NCBI GenBank assembly: GCA_019454045.1 | Contig: SKCR01026830.1 | Location: forward strand, 62,001 to 126,000 | DNA length: 64,000 bases | Source of the DNA: Zanthoxylum bungeanum | Taxonomy: Eukaryota; Streptophyta; Magnoliopsida; Sapindales; Rutaceae | Reading direction: 5' to 3' | Part shown: one piece after another, positions 36,311-48,425 of the stretch | Layout of the letters: every line of letters begins with the position of its first letter | Numbering within the stretch: the stretch's first letter is position 1 | Translations under genes and position numbers: made by a program | The notes under the pieces: model-generated | What the model was told of the DNA's origin: nothing | Database searches by the model: none | Seen by the model: only the letters and a program-made list of their open reading frames with translations

Positions 36311-36494
36311 CGTTCGTGTAGCGTTCGAAAACGCGTTCGAACGGTAAACAGATTGCATGCGTTCGTGTAGCGTTTGTAAACGTGTTCGAACGAAAATGAG
36401 ACAGAATGTGTACGTTCGTATACCGTTCGTAAACGCGTTCGAAAGACAAACACAATGCATGTGTTCGTGTAGCGTCCGAAGACGCGTTCGAACG
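36311..36494. repeat. Four palindrome-rich repeats in LARD LTR
   Basis: Units of about 33 bp begin at 36311, 36360, 36413 and 36462, each like CGTTCGTGTAGCGTTCGAAA followed by ACGCGTTCGAACG. Each contains nested palindromes (TTCGAA, ACGCGT). The second LTR has a decayed version at about 43763-43950. Confidence 0.85.
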
Positions 36495-36746
36495 AGATTA
36501 CCAAAGTGGTATCTAAAATGACATGGAAACATGTATGAATGTTGCTCAAGCGGTACGTGGAGTTGTATCCCAAATACAGACCACACTACCGTCCATTCGA
36601 ATTCGTCTACGGAATTTATGTCTGGGTTTCCATCCGATATACCGTTAGAAGCAAACACTCAAACATAAACATGGCACGAATGCGAAAATGAAAATATGTA
36701 AAATGACAACCAGACAAAGATGAATAGTGAAATCAATAGGAGAAGG

Positions 36747-37600
36747 GCGCAGCAAAACATCATGGTAAAGGCAGCCTTTAGGCATTTCCCTCGAATAAAT
36801 GACCTTTAACCTACATGATTAGCCGATGCGCATCAAGTAGCAATACATGAATAAATAAATAAATAATATGGAACCTTGTATGCCCGATTGAACATATCTC
36901 ACGTTCAATCAAACGTACTTCGTCCGACGCGGCAAAACATCATGGTAAAGGTAGCCTTTAGGCGATTCCCTCGAATGGATGACCTTTAACCCAACGTAAT
37001 TAGCCCATGCGCACTAGATTACAATGCATGAATAATCAAATAAATAATATGGGGCCTCGTATGCCCGACTGAACATATCTCACGTTCAATCAAATATATT
37101 TCGTCAGGCGCGGCAAAACATCATGGTAAAAGTAGCCTTTAGGCATTTCCCTCGAATGGAGGACCTTTAACCCATGTGATTAGCCCATGCGCACTAGATA
37201 GCAATGCATGCGTAAACAAAGTAATAATATGTAAAAGGTAAATACGGAATAATGAAAGGCGCGGTAAAATATTGTGGTAAATGTAGCCTTTAGACATTTC
37301 CCGCAAATTGAAGACCTTTAAACCAACGTAATTAGCCCATGCGTACTAGATTACAATGCATGAATAATCAAATAAATATATGGGACCTCGTATGCCTGAC
37401 TGAACATATCTCACGTTCAATCAAACGTACTTCGTCCGGCGCGGCAAAACATCATGGTAAAGGTAGCCATTAGGCATTTCCCTCGAATGGAGGACCTTTA
37501 CCCCTCGTGATTAGCCCATGCGCATCAAGATTACCATGCATAAACAAAGAAACAATGCGTAGAAAATAAATAACGGAACAATAAACATAGATTTAAATCA
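36747..37600. repeat. Five tandem 150/180-bp units in LARD 3' LTR
   Basis: Units start with GCGGCAAAACATCATGGTAA-like text at about 36749, 36929, 37110, 37261 and 37441. Each contains GTAGCCTTTAGGCATTTCCC and ATTAGCCCATGCGCA. Long units add a CACGTTCAATCAAACGTACT segment; short ones carry GCAAAAGGTAAATACGGAAT-like text. Confidence 0.85.
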
Positions 37601-39904
37601 CAAAATGAAACATGTGCTTGAAAGTTTCTCAAGCGTTACGTGGAGTTGTATCCCAAGTACAGACCGCACTACCATCCATTCAGATTCGGCTACGAAATTT
37701 ACGTCTGGGTTTCCATCCGATATACCGCAAGAGATAGCAAGCAATCATCAACTCAATGTATGCATGAAATATGATAATGCATGTGATGAAACAACAATAA
37801 GTAACAGAAACGATAAATAGTAAGCTAAGTGCGAAATATAAAGGAGAATAAATGACTGAAAATAAATATGGAATAGTGAAGCAATGATAAACATAAATTA
37901 AATGTGAAATAGAAATAAAAATAAATACGAAATATTAAATAGAAGTGACCAATGGTTTGGCCATTTTTAATATAGGGCTTTGCATGCCCGGTTGGATGTA
38001 TTCCACGTCCAACCAAGCATACCGTGTTCGGGATAAAAAAAATAAAATATGACAAAGGGTGCCCTCAGGTCTTACCTTTTAAATCGCTTCCCAGAAGTGT
38101 GTTACGTCGTCACCGGAAAGGTTAATGTTCCGTTATTTTTCTGGTTTGCCGCTGTTTTGGACTGCCATTTCTGCTATTTGTTTTCGCTATTTTTCTACTA
38201 TTTTTCCTTGCTGTTTTGCTCGCTATTTGGTTGGTTATTTAGGGACTATTTTGGCTCTATTAGGACTGTTTTAGGTGTGATTTCGGGACTGGTTTGGGTC
38301 AGTTTCTTGTTCGGTTATATGGCTTATTTTGTGAGCAGCTTCGGCTGATTTGTTAGCTTCAAGGTTTGTTGTTTTTGTGTTGGATGTAGGCTATTTTGTG
38401 CTTGTTTATTTGCGTTTTTTGCTGGTTGATGAGGGTGGTTTGTTTTGTTTTTGTTTGTTTGGTCAGTAGAGTATTTTTTGTTGTCAGTCGTGAGAATAGA
38501 AAGGTGATGGCTTGGGTTTGTGAAGGTACCGAATGGAAAGGGGATCCATGAAGCTTGTTAGGGTTTATTTTTCTATGGTTTTGTCAAGCGAGAGAGGGAC
38601 CGGGGCTGGCTTTGTCTTGCTTTGTCTTTGGCCAGTGAGTGGTGCAGTTTGTTGATATTTTAGGGCTGTTACGTGAGTGTGTCAAGGCTTTAGGGTTTGG
38701 CTGTGTGATTGTTGTCGAGTGTGTGGTGGAGTCGTGGCTACTGTGGGTGTGTGTTAAGTGAATCAGAGAAGAGAGAGGCGAGAGAAGATTTTAGAGAGGT
38801 CACATGGGGCTTTAGTGCTTTTGATCCAGGTTATTTGTTTATGCATTCTGGCTTACATGTTCTGGTGGCTTCATGCCTTTACGTCTAGGATTTAGGTTTG
38901 TTTTGGTCAGCTGCCTGGGAGGTTAAGAGAGAGAGCTGAGCGAGAGAGTGAGGATGAGTGTTTAGGCTGGTCTAGGGTTCATTGTTTCGACATGTGGGTT
39001 TGTTTTGTTTTCTGTGTGAGGTGGCTTCCAGTGACGTGAGATGGCCGAGAGAACTTTAGGGTTCTTGTTGCCGTGGCCTGTCGAGTGTTTGGTTTGGTTT
39101 AGGTCTTCACTTTAATGGAGGGTTGCGTGTGTTGTTGTTTAGGAAAATAGAAGGTGTGTGGCCTGTGGTTTTGGGTTTGTGCGAGAGTAATTAGTTTAGG
39201 TTTTTTTTTTCTTCCTGCGATGATTCGCGTGAGTTAGGGTTATTTGATGGTGGTTACCGAGAGTTGAGAGAGGAGAGGCTAGGGTTTTGTCTCTGGTTGT
39301 GTTTTAGGGTTTCGTTTGTGGCCGTGTAAGTGAGGAGCCTCATGAGAGTGTCAAAGGAAGAATTAGGGTTTGGGTTATGTCTCTTTTTATAATAGGCATC
39401 TAGGGTTTCCTTGTGTGTGCATGGATTTTCAAAACAAGGAAATAAATCATGTAATTATGTGTGTATTTAATTCAATTATTTAAAGAAATAATATTTGTAT
39501 TTGATGGGGAATATCTTTAATTTGGTGAGTGATTTATTTAAATTAGGAAGGGATTTATTTAAATTAGGAATGAGATTTGTTTTGATTTTAATTGGATTTG
39601 ATTTAATTAAATTAGATTTAATTTAATTTGTGACATGTGTTTTAAATATTTTAATTATTTTTGGATTGGGCTTGGGCGAAATGGGCTTTGGATGGGTGCG
39701 GGGGTTTTGGGCCGAGGTTTACTATTTTAAAACATAGATTAATCGGGTGAACCGAGGCCAATTAGCGAGTTAAATTTGTTGATGTATTTATTTTTAAATT
39801 TTTTCCTTTCGACGTCCGTTTCTCGTGACTTCCGTAACTTATCGGGTAGGGCCTCCATACGAGGCTCATCATTGGGCTTTCATGCAAAAATGCAAGTGTC
39901 TACA

Positions 39905-39920
39905 GTCGCCCCCACTTTGA
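39905..39920 (-). other. Polypurine tract of Tat-like LARD
   Basis: The minus strand reads CAAAGTGGGGGCGAC directly before TGTAGAC, the start of the 3' LTR. G-rich tracts of this kind are typical of Tat/Ogre elements. Confidence 0.75.
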
Positions 39921-40065
39921 TGGGACTTATGCAGTGTGTGACAGTGACAATCCTAACAAATTCATGCATGTATTTTTTACTTACCTGGCTCGCCAGCTTT
40001 TGCCGAACTTACTAGTTGTTCTGAGACACTTTAAACTGAGTTGATAGTGACGGGGTGCTTGACCT

Positions 40066-40160
40066 CTGGTTCATTCCCTAACCATTACTTGATGAAAGAT
40101 GGTTCATTCCCGAACCGTTATGATGAGAGATTGCTCATTTTTGAGCCGTTACTTGAGTTG
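40066..40160. repeat. Three ~32-bp repeats next to the minisatellite
   Basis: TGGTTCATTCCCTAACCATT, TGGTTCATTCCCGAACCGTT and TTGCTCATTTTTGAGCCGTT follow one another with GATGA/TTGAG spacers. Each begins with an imperfect palindrome (GGTTC...GAACC). They look like older relatives of the 24-bp array. Confidence 0.7.
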
Positions 40161-40188
40161 AGATTGATGGCGAGGCGCTGTGACCCCT

Positions 40189-40737
40189 GGGTCTTGTTCC
40201 CGAACCACCGAGTGGGTTTTGTTCCCTAACTGAGTTGTGGGTCTTGTTCCCAATTTGAATTGTGGGTCTAGTTCCCAATTTGAGCTGAGGGTCTTGTTCC
40301 CGAATTGAGCTGAGGGTCTTGTTCCCTATTTGAGTTGTGGGTCTTGTTACCGATTTGAGTTGTGGGACTTGTTCCCGATTTGAGTTGTAGGTCTTGTTCC
40401 CGATTTGAGTTATAGCTCTTGTTCCCGATTTGAGTTGAGGGTATTGTTCCCAAATTGAGTTGAGGGTTTTGTTCCCTATTTGAGTTGTGGGTCTTGTTCC
40501 CGAATAGAGTTGTGGGTCTTGTTCCCGATTTGAGTTGTGGTTCTTGTTCCCGAATTGAGCTGAGGATCTTGTTCCCGAATTGAGTTGTGGGTCTTGTTCC
40601 CGATTTGATTTGTGGGTCTTGTTCCGAATTTTAGTTGTGGGTCTTGTTCCCAATTTGAGTTGTGGGTCTTGTTCCGTTTTGATTTGTGGGACTTGTTCCC
40701 AATTTGAGTTGTGGGTCTTGTTCCCGATTTGAGTTGT
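40189..40737. repeat. 24-bp minisatellite, about 23 copies
   Basis: Consensus unit GGGTCTTGTTCCCGATTTGA plus GTTGT (24-25 bp), with variants CCCAATTTGAG, CCCGAATTGAG and CCCTATTTGAG. It lies about 285 bp upstream of the element's 3' LTR in its own orientation, that is, in its 3' untranslated region. Because 24 is divisible by three, long frames appear on the minus strand without being genes. Confidence 0.95.
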
Positions 40738-43247
40738 TCGTCTTTGCTGCCTTTTCCTTTTCTTTCTTCAAAAACCTGTGAATACAAAACAAGAATTGCG
40801 TGTATGTAACGTGTATGCATGTATGCATGGATGTATTTCCTATTCCGATGGGTTAGGCCTTCCTTGTGCTCTATGGTGTCTTTCGCCTACAAAAATCTTT
40901 GATCGCCCTCTGGGCCTTCTTACAATTTCTTTCTACCAGTTCTCTTCTAGCGATTGTTCAATTTTCTTTTATCCCATAGCTCAGGATCTTGTTGTGTCCC
41001 TTATTCATGAGGTGGTAGACTGGTCGACCCCAGACTTGATTTAGTTTTTTGTTCTCCACTGCATGTACTAGGTCAAGGTGGACTACGTGATGTGACGTTC
41101 CATATCAACATACTATATTGCCTTTTACGAAAATAGTCCCAATAGTTATACATATTATTGCCCTCAAATGATGCCTAGAGCCGAAACCTAGAGAACCTTC
41201 AAAATACTTGATGCAGCTCAAATCCGACCGTTTGATTAAATGATCTGAATCAGACTCAAAGTGTATGTGTGCAAAGGTTCTTTTACAGCTTGATCCTTAG
41301 GTAAGCCAACTCGATGATTTTGTTTCAAAGGATGGGATCAATGGGTCAAACCAACCTAGATGTCTTGACCATGCTCTGTAATTACTTCTCCGTACTCAAT
41401 GTGATATGATTTTCTTTTTCTTTTCTTTCGTCTCTTTTTTCGTATTCCCTTTTTTTTACACACCTACCCTTTAAGGTAGCATTTCTCCTCATGGTGGTCC
41501 TAATACTCACCCATGGGTAGCTTCACGCTTATCGGTTATAGGTGGTTTATATTTTCTGTTTTAGAGACTTTTCTTTGGTTTCCAACCATACCACATATCG
41601 TAACACAAGTAAGTAAGGATGGACATCTAAGCAAATGGTCATTCATCGATCCGCAATCTCTTCAACTAGCCACTTTGCCGACCACTCAGGCTTTCACTGC
41701 TAAGATCCTATAATTAAGTGCTCGCGAGTCTAGTCGAGATCAACCACTCAAAATATCGAATGAGAGCATCTCTCGCACTTATTGTTTCTAAGGTTTCACC
41801 TTAAAGAAAACAATTTCATCATCGGACTTATGCCTAACTATTAAGGACTAAAAACAAGCAATTTGTTTTTTCTCTTTTTTTCACAATGGTCTTTCTATCC
41901 TTACCGTAAATTTTTTTGTTCCTCGGTTTCCTTTTCCCCAATATCCATGTTTGCTAAACTCTTCTTGACAAGTCTTCATTTTCTAACCCAACGAATATCT
42001 ATGATGGCTTTTAAAACACAGGGGTTAACATGATGCGTGTATGCATGAGATGCATGAGATGTAAGTAGTTATCAAAACAACATATATCCTTCCGACCTTA
42101 TATCTCCCACACTTATGGTAAGTCCATTTCTGTCCTAGGTATGGCTTATTTTATGCACCAATGTGGGGTACACAAAATCGTTCTCTCCTATGCTACAAGG
42201 GTGAACCTTGGCTACCTCAGTCCTTTTCCATCGGTAAAAGACAAAGACCGTCCATTTACAACATGGACTAAGCCTATTATGGGATCACGCCATTGTCTAG
42301 AAACGACGAATTGGGCTTTCAGAAACCGCGGTCATGGGGATGAACTTGGAGGTATCCAAAGTAAACAAATATGTCATAACAAGGCGTATCCTTTCTAGAT
42401 GAAAGCCAGTGCGGATATCAGACTCATGCTTTTGGCATACTTGGATCATGTTTGGATTTTCTAAGCCCATCAAGGTTTTCATACAAGTTGGCCCATTATC
42501 ATTTCAAAGCATTCAATCATATTATTGCGAGGAGTAAACTTGTCCCAGTTGAAAAAAGGCCCAATAGGTTTACACTTTTGAGATAACATGGATAAACAAC
42601 TTCAAATGATGGGGGGCCCTAACACAAAGCGGCCCATCGGCATTTTAGAAGCTTTTGGCCCAATTATCATAAGACACAAACTCGTCCCAGTTTAAATGGC
42701 CCAACAAGTTCACATCTCATGACAAGAAGTCCAACTGAATCCAAATGATGATGGTCTCAAACACAAGCATAAAAGGGTGGCTTCTACAGGTCATACAACT
42801 ATGGTTCACATGCGGGTTTATAGGAGTATAGATAAAGGCTCCCACCGGTGAAGGATTGCACATAACTAGGTCTCCCCATTCAAGGGTTCAAGCATGAATA
42901 ACTGTCAAATGGATTCCTCTATTGAAAATTCCCCAGAGGGAGGGTGGAGGGAACACTCTTAAATACCCTTGCCTCTTAGGCTCTTATCGCCTTGGTGACA
43001 GGAATAAAAAACAGATCATCCAAATTAGTCCATCACTTTAAATATACTCCAAGGTAAGTTTCGAGTAAATGATTATCTAGATGCCTTCATAGCTTTTCCT
43101 TTTGGCTATAAAAAGGTAGTGAGTGAAGGAAGAACCCAAATCATTATCTAACTCTAATAATACATTTGGTTAAATCAACTTCAGACAAGGTTAACTAAAG
43201 CAAAAATCACAAACATTACAAGACAAAATTTCAGGGCCGATTCTCTA

Positions 43248-43265
43248 TCCCCAGTGGAGTCGCCA
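43248..43265 (-). other. Primer-binding site of Tat-like LARD
   Basis: The minus strand reads TGGCGACTCCACTGGGGA, three bases from the LTR end. Ogre/Tat elements use this kind of site (reported as tRNA-Arg type). Confidence 0.8.
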
Positions 43266-43268
43266 GAC

Positions 43269-46200
43269 TATAGACGAGGTACAGAAGTGGACGACGCTCT
43301 CCCGGGCTCGCAGCCCGGTCGGGAGTACGGAATAGCCCGCGGGAGACTAAACTGGAGAGAGAAAATGGAGTCACCACCCAGTGTGAACTGGGAAATGATT
43401 TAAGGCCGCACTCACCCCTCGCAAGGAAAGACCTCAAACCGTTGGGTTCGTAATGGTCCCTTACTTATGCCAATTGTAATGAAAAGATTTATACAATAGT
43501 ATAACCAAGCCTCATGCAACACATACAAGATAATTTAATCAGCACACAAGATTGCACACCCATAAACGTAAATAGAATAAAAAATGGGAGACAAATGCGT
43601 AATTCCATAGACATATTAGACAAAGAAGTGCATAAGATGTGAATAGATAATAACTGCAAAGGCAGTAATAAAAAAAACGGATAATTAAATATGTAATGCA
43701 AAAGAAGTGACCAAAGAAGCAAACATGCATAAAATATGATGAAAAGAAATATGTTCACTGTACGTGCGTTCGTGTAGCGTTCGAAAACGCATTTGAACAG
43801 TAAACAGAGTGCATGCTTATATATAGCATTTGTAAACGAGTTCGAATGAAAATGAGACAGAATGTGTACTTTCATATAGCGTTCGTAAATGCGTTGGAAT
43901 AGAAAACAGAATGCATGTGTTAGTGTACCGTCCGAAGACGCGTTCGAACAAGATTACCAAAGTGGTATCTAAAATGACACGGAAACATGTATGATTGTTG
44001 CTCAAGCGGTACGTGAAGTTGTATCCCAAAAATAGACCGCACTACCGTCCATTCGGATTCGGATACGGAATTTATGTCTGGGTTTCCATATGATATATTG
44101 TTAGAAGCAAACACTCAAACATAAACATGGCACGAATGCGAAAATGAAAAGATGTAAAATGACAACCAAGACAAAGCCGAATAATGCAATCAATAAGAGA
44201 AGTGAGCGGCAAAACATCGTGGTAAAGGTAGCCTTTTGGCATTTCCCTCGATTAGAGGACCTTTAACCTACATGATTAGCCCATGCGCATCAAGTAGCAG
44301 TACATGAATAAACAAATAAATAATATGGAACCTTGTAGGCCCGATTAAACATATCTCACGTTCAATCAAACGTACTTCGTCCGGCACGGTAAAACATCAT
44401 GGTAAAGGTAGCCTTTAGGCGTTTCCCTCGAATGGAGGACCCTTAACCCATGTTATTAGCCCATGCGCACTAGATATCAATGCATGCGTAAACAAAGTAA
44501 TAATATGCAAAAGGTAAATACGGAATAATGAAAGGCGCGGTAAAATTTTATGGTAAAGGTAGCCTTTAGGCATTTCCCTCAAATGGAGGACCTTTAAACC
44601 AACGTAATTAGCCCATGCGCACTAGATTACAACGCATGAATAATCAAATAAATAATATGGGACCTCATACGCCCGACTGAACATATCTCACGTTCAATCA
44701 AACGTACTTCGTTCGGCGCGGCAAAACATCATGGTAAAGGTAGCCTTTAGGCGTTTCCCTCCAATGGAGGACCTTTAACCCATGTGATTAGCCCATGCGC
44801 ACTAGATATCAATACATGTGTAAACAAAGTAATAATATGCAAAAGGTAAATACAGAAAAATGAAAGGCGCGGCAAAATATTCTGGTAAGGTAGCCTTTAG
44901 GCATTTCCCTCAAATTGAGGACCTTTAAACCAACGTAATTAGCCCATGCGCATTAGATTACAATGCATGAATAATCAAATAAATAATATGGGACATCGTA
45001 TGCCCGGCTGAACATATCTCACGTTCAATCAAACGTACTTCCTCCAGCGCGGCAAAACATCATGGTAAATGTAGCCATTAGGCATTTCCCTCGAATGAAG
45101 GACCTTTACCCCACATGATTAGCCCATGCGCATCAATATTACAATGCATAAACAAAGAAACAATGCATAGAAAATAAATAACGGAATAATAAACATTGAT
45201 TTAAATCACAAAATGAAACACGTGCTTGAAAGTTTCTCAAGCGGTACGTGGAGTTGTATCCCAAGTACAGACCGCACTACCATCCATTCGGATTCGGGTA
45301 CGGAATTTACGTCTGGGTTTCCATCCGATATACCACAAGAGACAACACGCAATCATCAACTCAATGTATGCATGAAATATGATACATGTGATGAAACAAC
45401 AATAAATAACAGAAACGATAAATAGTAAGCTAAGTGCGAAATATTAAAGGAAAATAAATGACTGAAAATAAATGCGGAATAGTAAAGCAATGATAAACAT
45501 AAATTAAATGTGAAATATAAATAAAAATAAATACGGAATATTAAAGAGATGTGACCAATTGTTTTGCCATTTTTAATATAGGGCTTCGCATGCCCAGTTT
45601 GATGTATTCCACGTCCAACCAAGCATGTCGTGTCCGGGATAACAAAATAAAATATAACAAAGGGTGCCCTCAGGTCTTACCTTTTAAATCGCTTCCCGAA
45701 AGTGCGTTACGTCATCGCCGGAAGGGTTAATGTTCCGTTATTTTTCTGGTTTGCCATTGTTTTGGACTGCCATTTCTGCTATTTTTTCCTCTGTTTTTCT
45801 ACATTTTTTTTGTTTTTTTGCTCGCTATTTTGCTTGCTGTTTGGTAGGTTATTTAGGGACTTTTTTGGCTCGATTAGGACTATTTTGGGTGTGATTTCGG
45901 GACTGGTTTATGTCAGTTTCTTGTTCTGTTATAGGGCTTATTTTGTCAGCAGTTTCGGCTGATTTGGTAGCTTCAAGGTTGTTGTTTGTTTGTGCGTTGG
46001 ATATAGGCTATTTTTTGCATGTTTATTTGCGTTGTTTGCTGGTTGATGAGGGTGGTTTGTTTTTTTTGTTCGGTCATTGGAGCATTGTTTGTTTTCAGTA
46101 GTGAGAAGAGAAAGGTGAAGGCTTGGGTTTGTGAAGGTACCGAATGGAAAGGGGATCCAGGAAGCTTGTTAGGGTTTATTTTTCTATGGTTTGGTCAAGC

Positions 46201-47505
46201 GAGAGAGGGACTGGGGCTGGCTTTGTCTTGCGCCAGTGAGTGGTGTAATTTGTTGATATTTTAGGTCTGTTACGTGAGTGTGTCAAGGCTTTAGTGTTTG
46301 GCTGTGTGATTGTTGTCGAGTGTGTGGTGGAGTCGTAGCCGCTGTGGGTGTGTATTAAGTGAATCAGAGAAGAGAGAGGCGAGAGAAGATTTTAGAGAGT
46401 TTACATGAGGCTTTAGTGTTTCTGTTCTAAGTTATTTGTTTCTGCGTTCTGGCTTACACGTTCTGGTGGCTTCATGCCTTTACGTACAAGGCTTAGGCTT
46501 GTTTTGGTGAGCTGCCGTGAGAGGTTAAGAGAGAGTGCTGAGAGAGAGAGTGAGGATGAGTGTTTAGGCTAGTCTAGGGTTCATTGTTTCGGCATGTGGG
46601 TTTGTTTGTTTTTTGTGGGAGGTGGCTTCAAGTGATGTGAGATGGCAGAGAGAGCTTTAGGGTACTTGTTGTCGTGGCATGTCGAGAGTTTGGTTTGGTT
46701 TAGGTCTTCACGTTAATGGAGGGCTGCGTGTGTTGTTGTTTAGGAAAAGAGAAGGTGTGTGGCCTGTGGTTTTGGGTTTGTGCGAGAGTAATTAGTTTAG
46801 GTTTTTTTAGTCTTCCTGCGATGATTCGCGTGAGTTAGGGTTATTTGATGGTGGTTACCGAGAGTTGAGAGAGGAGAGGCTAGGGTTTTGTCTCTGGTTG
46901 TGTTTTAGGGTTTCGTTTGTGGCCGTGTAAGTGATGAGCCTTGGGAGAGTGTCCAGGAAGAATTAGGGTTTGGGTTATGTCTCTTTTTATAATAGTGCAT
47001 CTAGGGTTTCCTTGTGTGTGCATGGATTTTCAAAACAAGGAAATAAATCATGTAATTATGTGTGTATTTAATTCAATTATTTGAGGAAAGAATATTTGTA
47101 TTTGGTGTGGAATATCTTTATTTTGGTGAGTGATTTATTTAAATTCGGAAGGGATTTATTTAATTTAGGAATGCGATTTGTTTTGATTTTAATTGGATTT
47201 GATTAATTAAATTGGATTTAATTTAATTTGTGACTTGTGTTTTTAATGTTTTAATTATTTTTGGATTTGGCTTGGGCGAAATGGGCTTTGGATGGGTGCG
47301 AGGGTTTTGGGCCGAGGCTTAATATTTTAAAACAGAGATTAATTGGGCGAACCCGAGGCCAATTAGCAAGTTAAATTTGTTGATGTATTTATTTTTAAAT
47401 TTTTTCCTTCCGACGTCCGTTTCTCGCGACTTCCGTAACTTATCCGGTAGTGCCTCCATACGAGGCTCTTCATTGAGCTTTCATGCAAAAATGCAATTGT
47501 CTACA
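43269..47505 (-). mobile_element. 5' LTR of Tat-like LARD
   Basis: 4,237 bp, begins TATAGACGAGG (TG changed to TA) and ends GTCTACA. 148 bp longer than the other LTR, accounted for by one extra short repeat unit at 44206-45200. Confidence 0.9.
44206..45200. repeat. Six tandem 150/180-bp units in LARD 5' LTR
   Basis: Units begin at about 44206, 44386, 44535, 44717, 44867 and 45048, giving spacings of 180, 149, 182, 150 and 181: a strict long-short alternation. The other LTR has five units spaced 180, 181, 151 and 180. Confidence 0.85.
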
Positions 47506-47674
47506 TTCATTTGGTTTTCACCGTTTAAGCATTGATTTGATTCCAGAGAGTCCTGTTATTTTATTTATCTACAAAATTACATAAAACACATCAAAATATT
47601 CACAAAACTCAAGAAACTAAACAAAATATTAAGTCAAAAGGGATGGTAAATATTGATATATTTACCGCTTATCA
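47506..47674 (-). mobile_element. Athila-like 5' LTR, terminal part
   Basis: Matches 245-410 of the left LTR and ends at the same ACCGCTTATCA terminus. Separated from the rest of its LTR (34137-35815) by the LARD. Confidence 0.85.
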
Positions 47675-48425
47675 ACCTTTCACTCCAGCAGAGGGGAGTT
47701 ACCTCCTCATACTGAAAAGTAAAATAAAGAAAGATCTATTGCTTAAAATAAGAAATAAATACAATAAAACTGTAAATAAATAAATAAGATACAATCTTCT
47801 TAGTATTCTTAAGGAAATCCCAGAAAAATGTTTGAATTTTCCTTCTGATTTCGGCCTCAATTTATAGGTAAATTTGGTCTCACACGTCGTGACACGTGAA
47901 GTCTTACGTGTCGCGACGTGCCATTAATCTTCGATACGTGTACGTGGCTTTGCTGAGATGATGACACGTGGCTGTCGGTAGAATTATTGGCTCGACATCG
48001 CGATATGTGATGTTGAGCGTGTCACGACGCTGATGTCATGATGACATAAGCAATGATGCGTGTCATCAGAGTGAATTATTATGCTGACGTCATGATGACG
48101 TGGCGATAACACAAGTGCTAACGTGGTGATAATGCGTGTCGGCAGAATAGTAATTGATATCGACATCATGATGATACGTGTCGATAGGCAGATTACATCA
48201 CCGTGTCGTGACACAGAGGTTGTGCGCGTCACGATACGCAAATGATAATTTTGCCTTTTTGCCCCGTTTTTCACTGTTTTGGCCCTGATTTGATTCCAGT
48301 GAGTCCTGAAACCTTATTTATCTATAAAATACACAAAACACATCAAAATATTCACAAAACTCAAGAAACTATACAAAATATTAAGTAAAAGGGGCGGTAA
48401 GTATTGATATATTTTCCGCTTATCA
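47675..48425 (-). mobile_element. Older Athila-family LTR fragment
   Basis: Begins within the LTR (TTTCACTCCAGCAGAGGGG, matching 35241) and runs to the LTR terminus ...CCGCTTATCA at 48425. It is clearly more diverged from 35241-35815 than the two LTRs of the main element are from each other. It abuts the main LTR directly. Confidence 0.75.

Larger units (their letters stand above)
35816..39904 (-). mobile_element. 3' LTR of Tat-like LARD
   Basis: 4,089 bp. Contains the TTCGAACG palindrome repeats (36311-36494), five 150/180-bp repeats (about 36747-37600), and a GT/TTTG-rich, T-rich stretch (38050-39420). The plus-strand frame 38049-38348 is a hydrophobic chance frame. Confidence 0.9.
39921..43247 (-). 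mobile_element. LARD internal region, non-coding
   Basis: 3.3 kb without recognisable gag or pol. Apart from the minisatellite and the three ~32-bp repeats before it, 40741-43247 shows no coding similarity. Loose repeats of CCCAGTTxAAAxGGCCCAA occur at 42540-42720. Confidence 0.7.
35816..47505 (-). mobile_element. Tat-like LARD (large non-autonomous LTR element) inserted in Athila-like LTR
   Basis: 11,690 bp starting TGTAGACGAGG and ending TTGTCTACA, flanked by TTCAA (35811-35815) and TTCAT (47506-47510), a near-perfect 5-bp target duplication. LTRs are 4.1 and 4.2 kb and the interior 3.4 kb; no gag or pol is present. PBS at 43248-43265 and polypurine tract at 39905 place it on the minus strand. 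Size and layout match the LARD class; the PBS type and 3' minisatellite suggest the Ogre/Tat lineage. Confidence 0.9.

Noticed and set aside
36081..36658. Overlapping minus-strand frames with repeated FERVFERYTNA-like text
   Set aside because: Translation of the palindromic DNA repeats in three frames; no sign of selection for one frame.
36747..37600. Regular repeats considered as a CRISPR-like or satellite array
   Set aside because: Units are 150/180 bp, similar throughout without unique spacers, and confined to the LTR of a retrotransposon.
38049..38348. Hydrophobic frame present in both LARD LTRs (also 45702-45962)
   Set aside because: It lies in a T-rich stretch, antisense to the element, and is shared only because the LTRs are duplicates. 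No family resemblance.
40135..40653. 172-codon repetitive frame on the minus strand
   Set aside because: It is a read-through of the 24-bp minisatellite; the unit length divisible by three keeps the frame open by itself.
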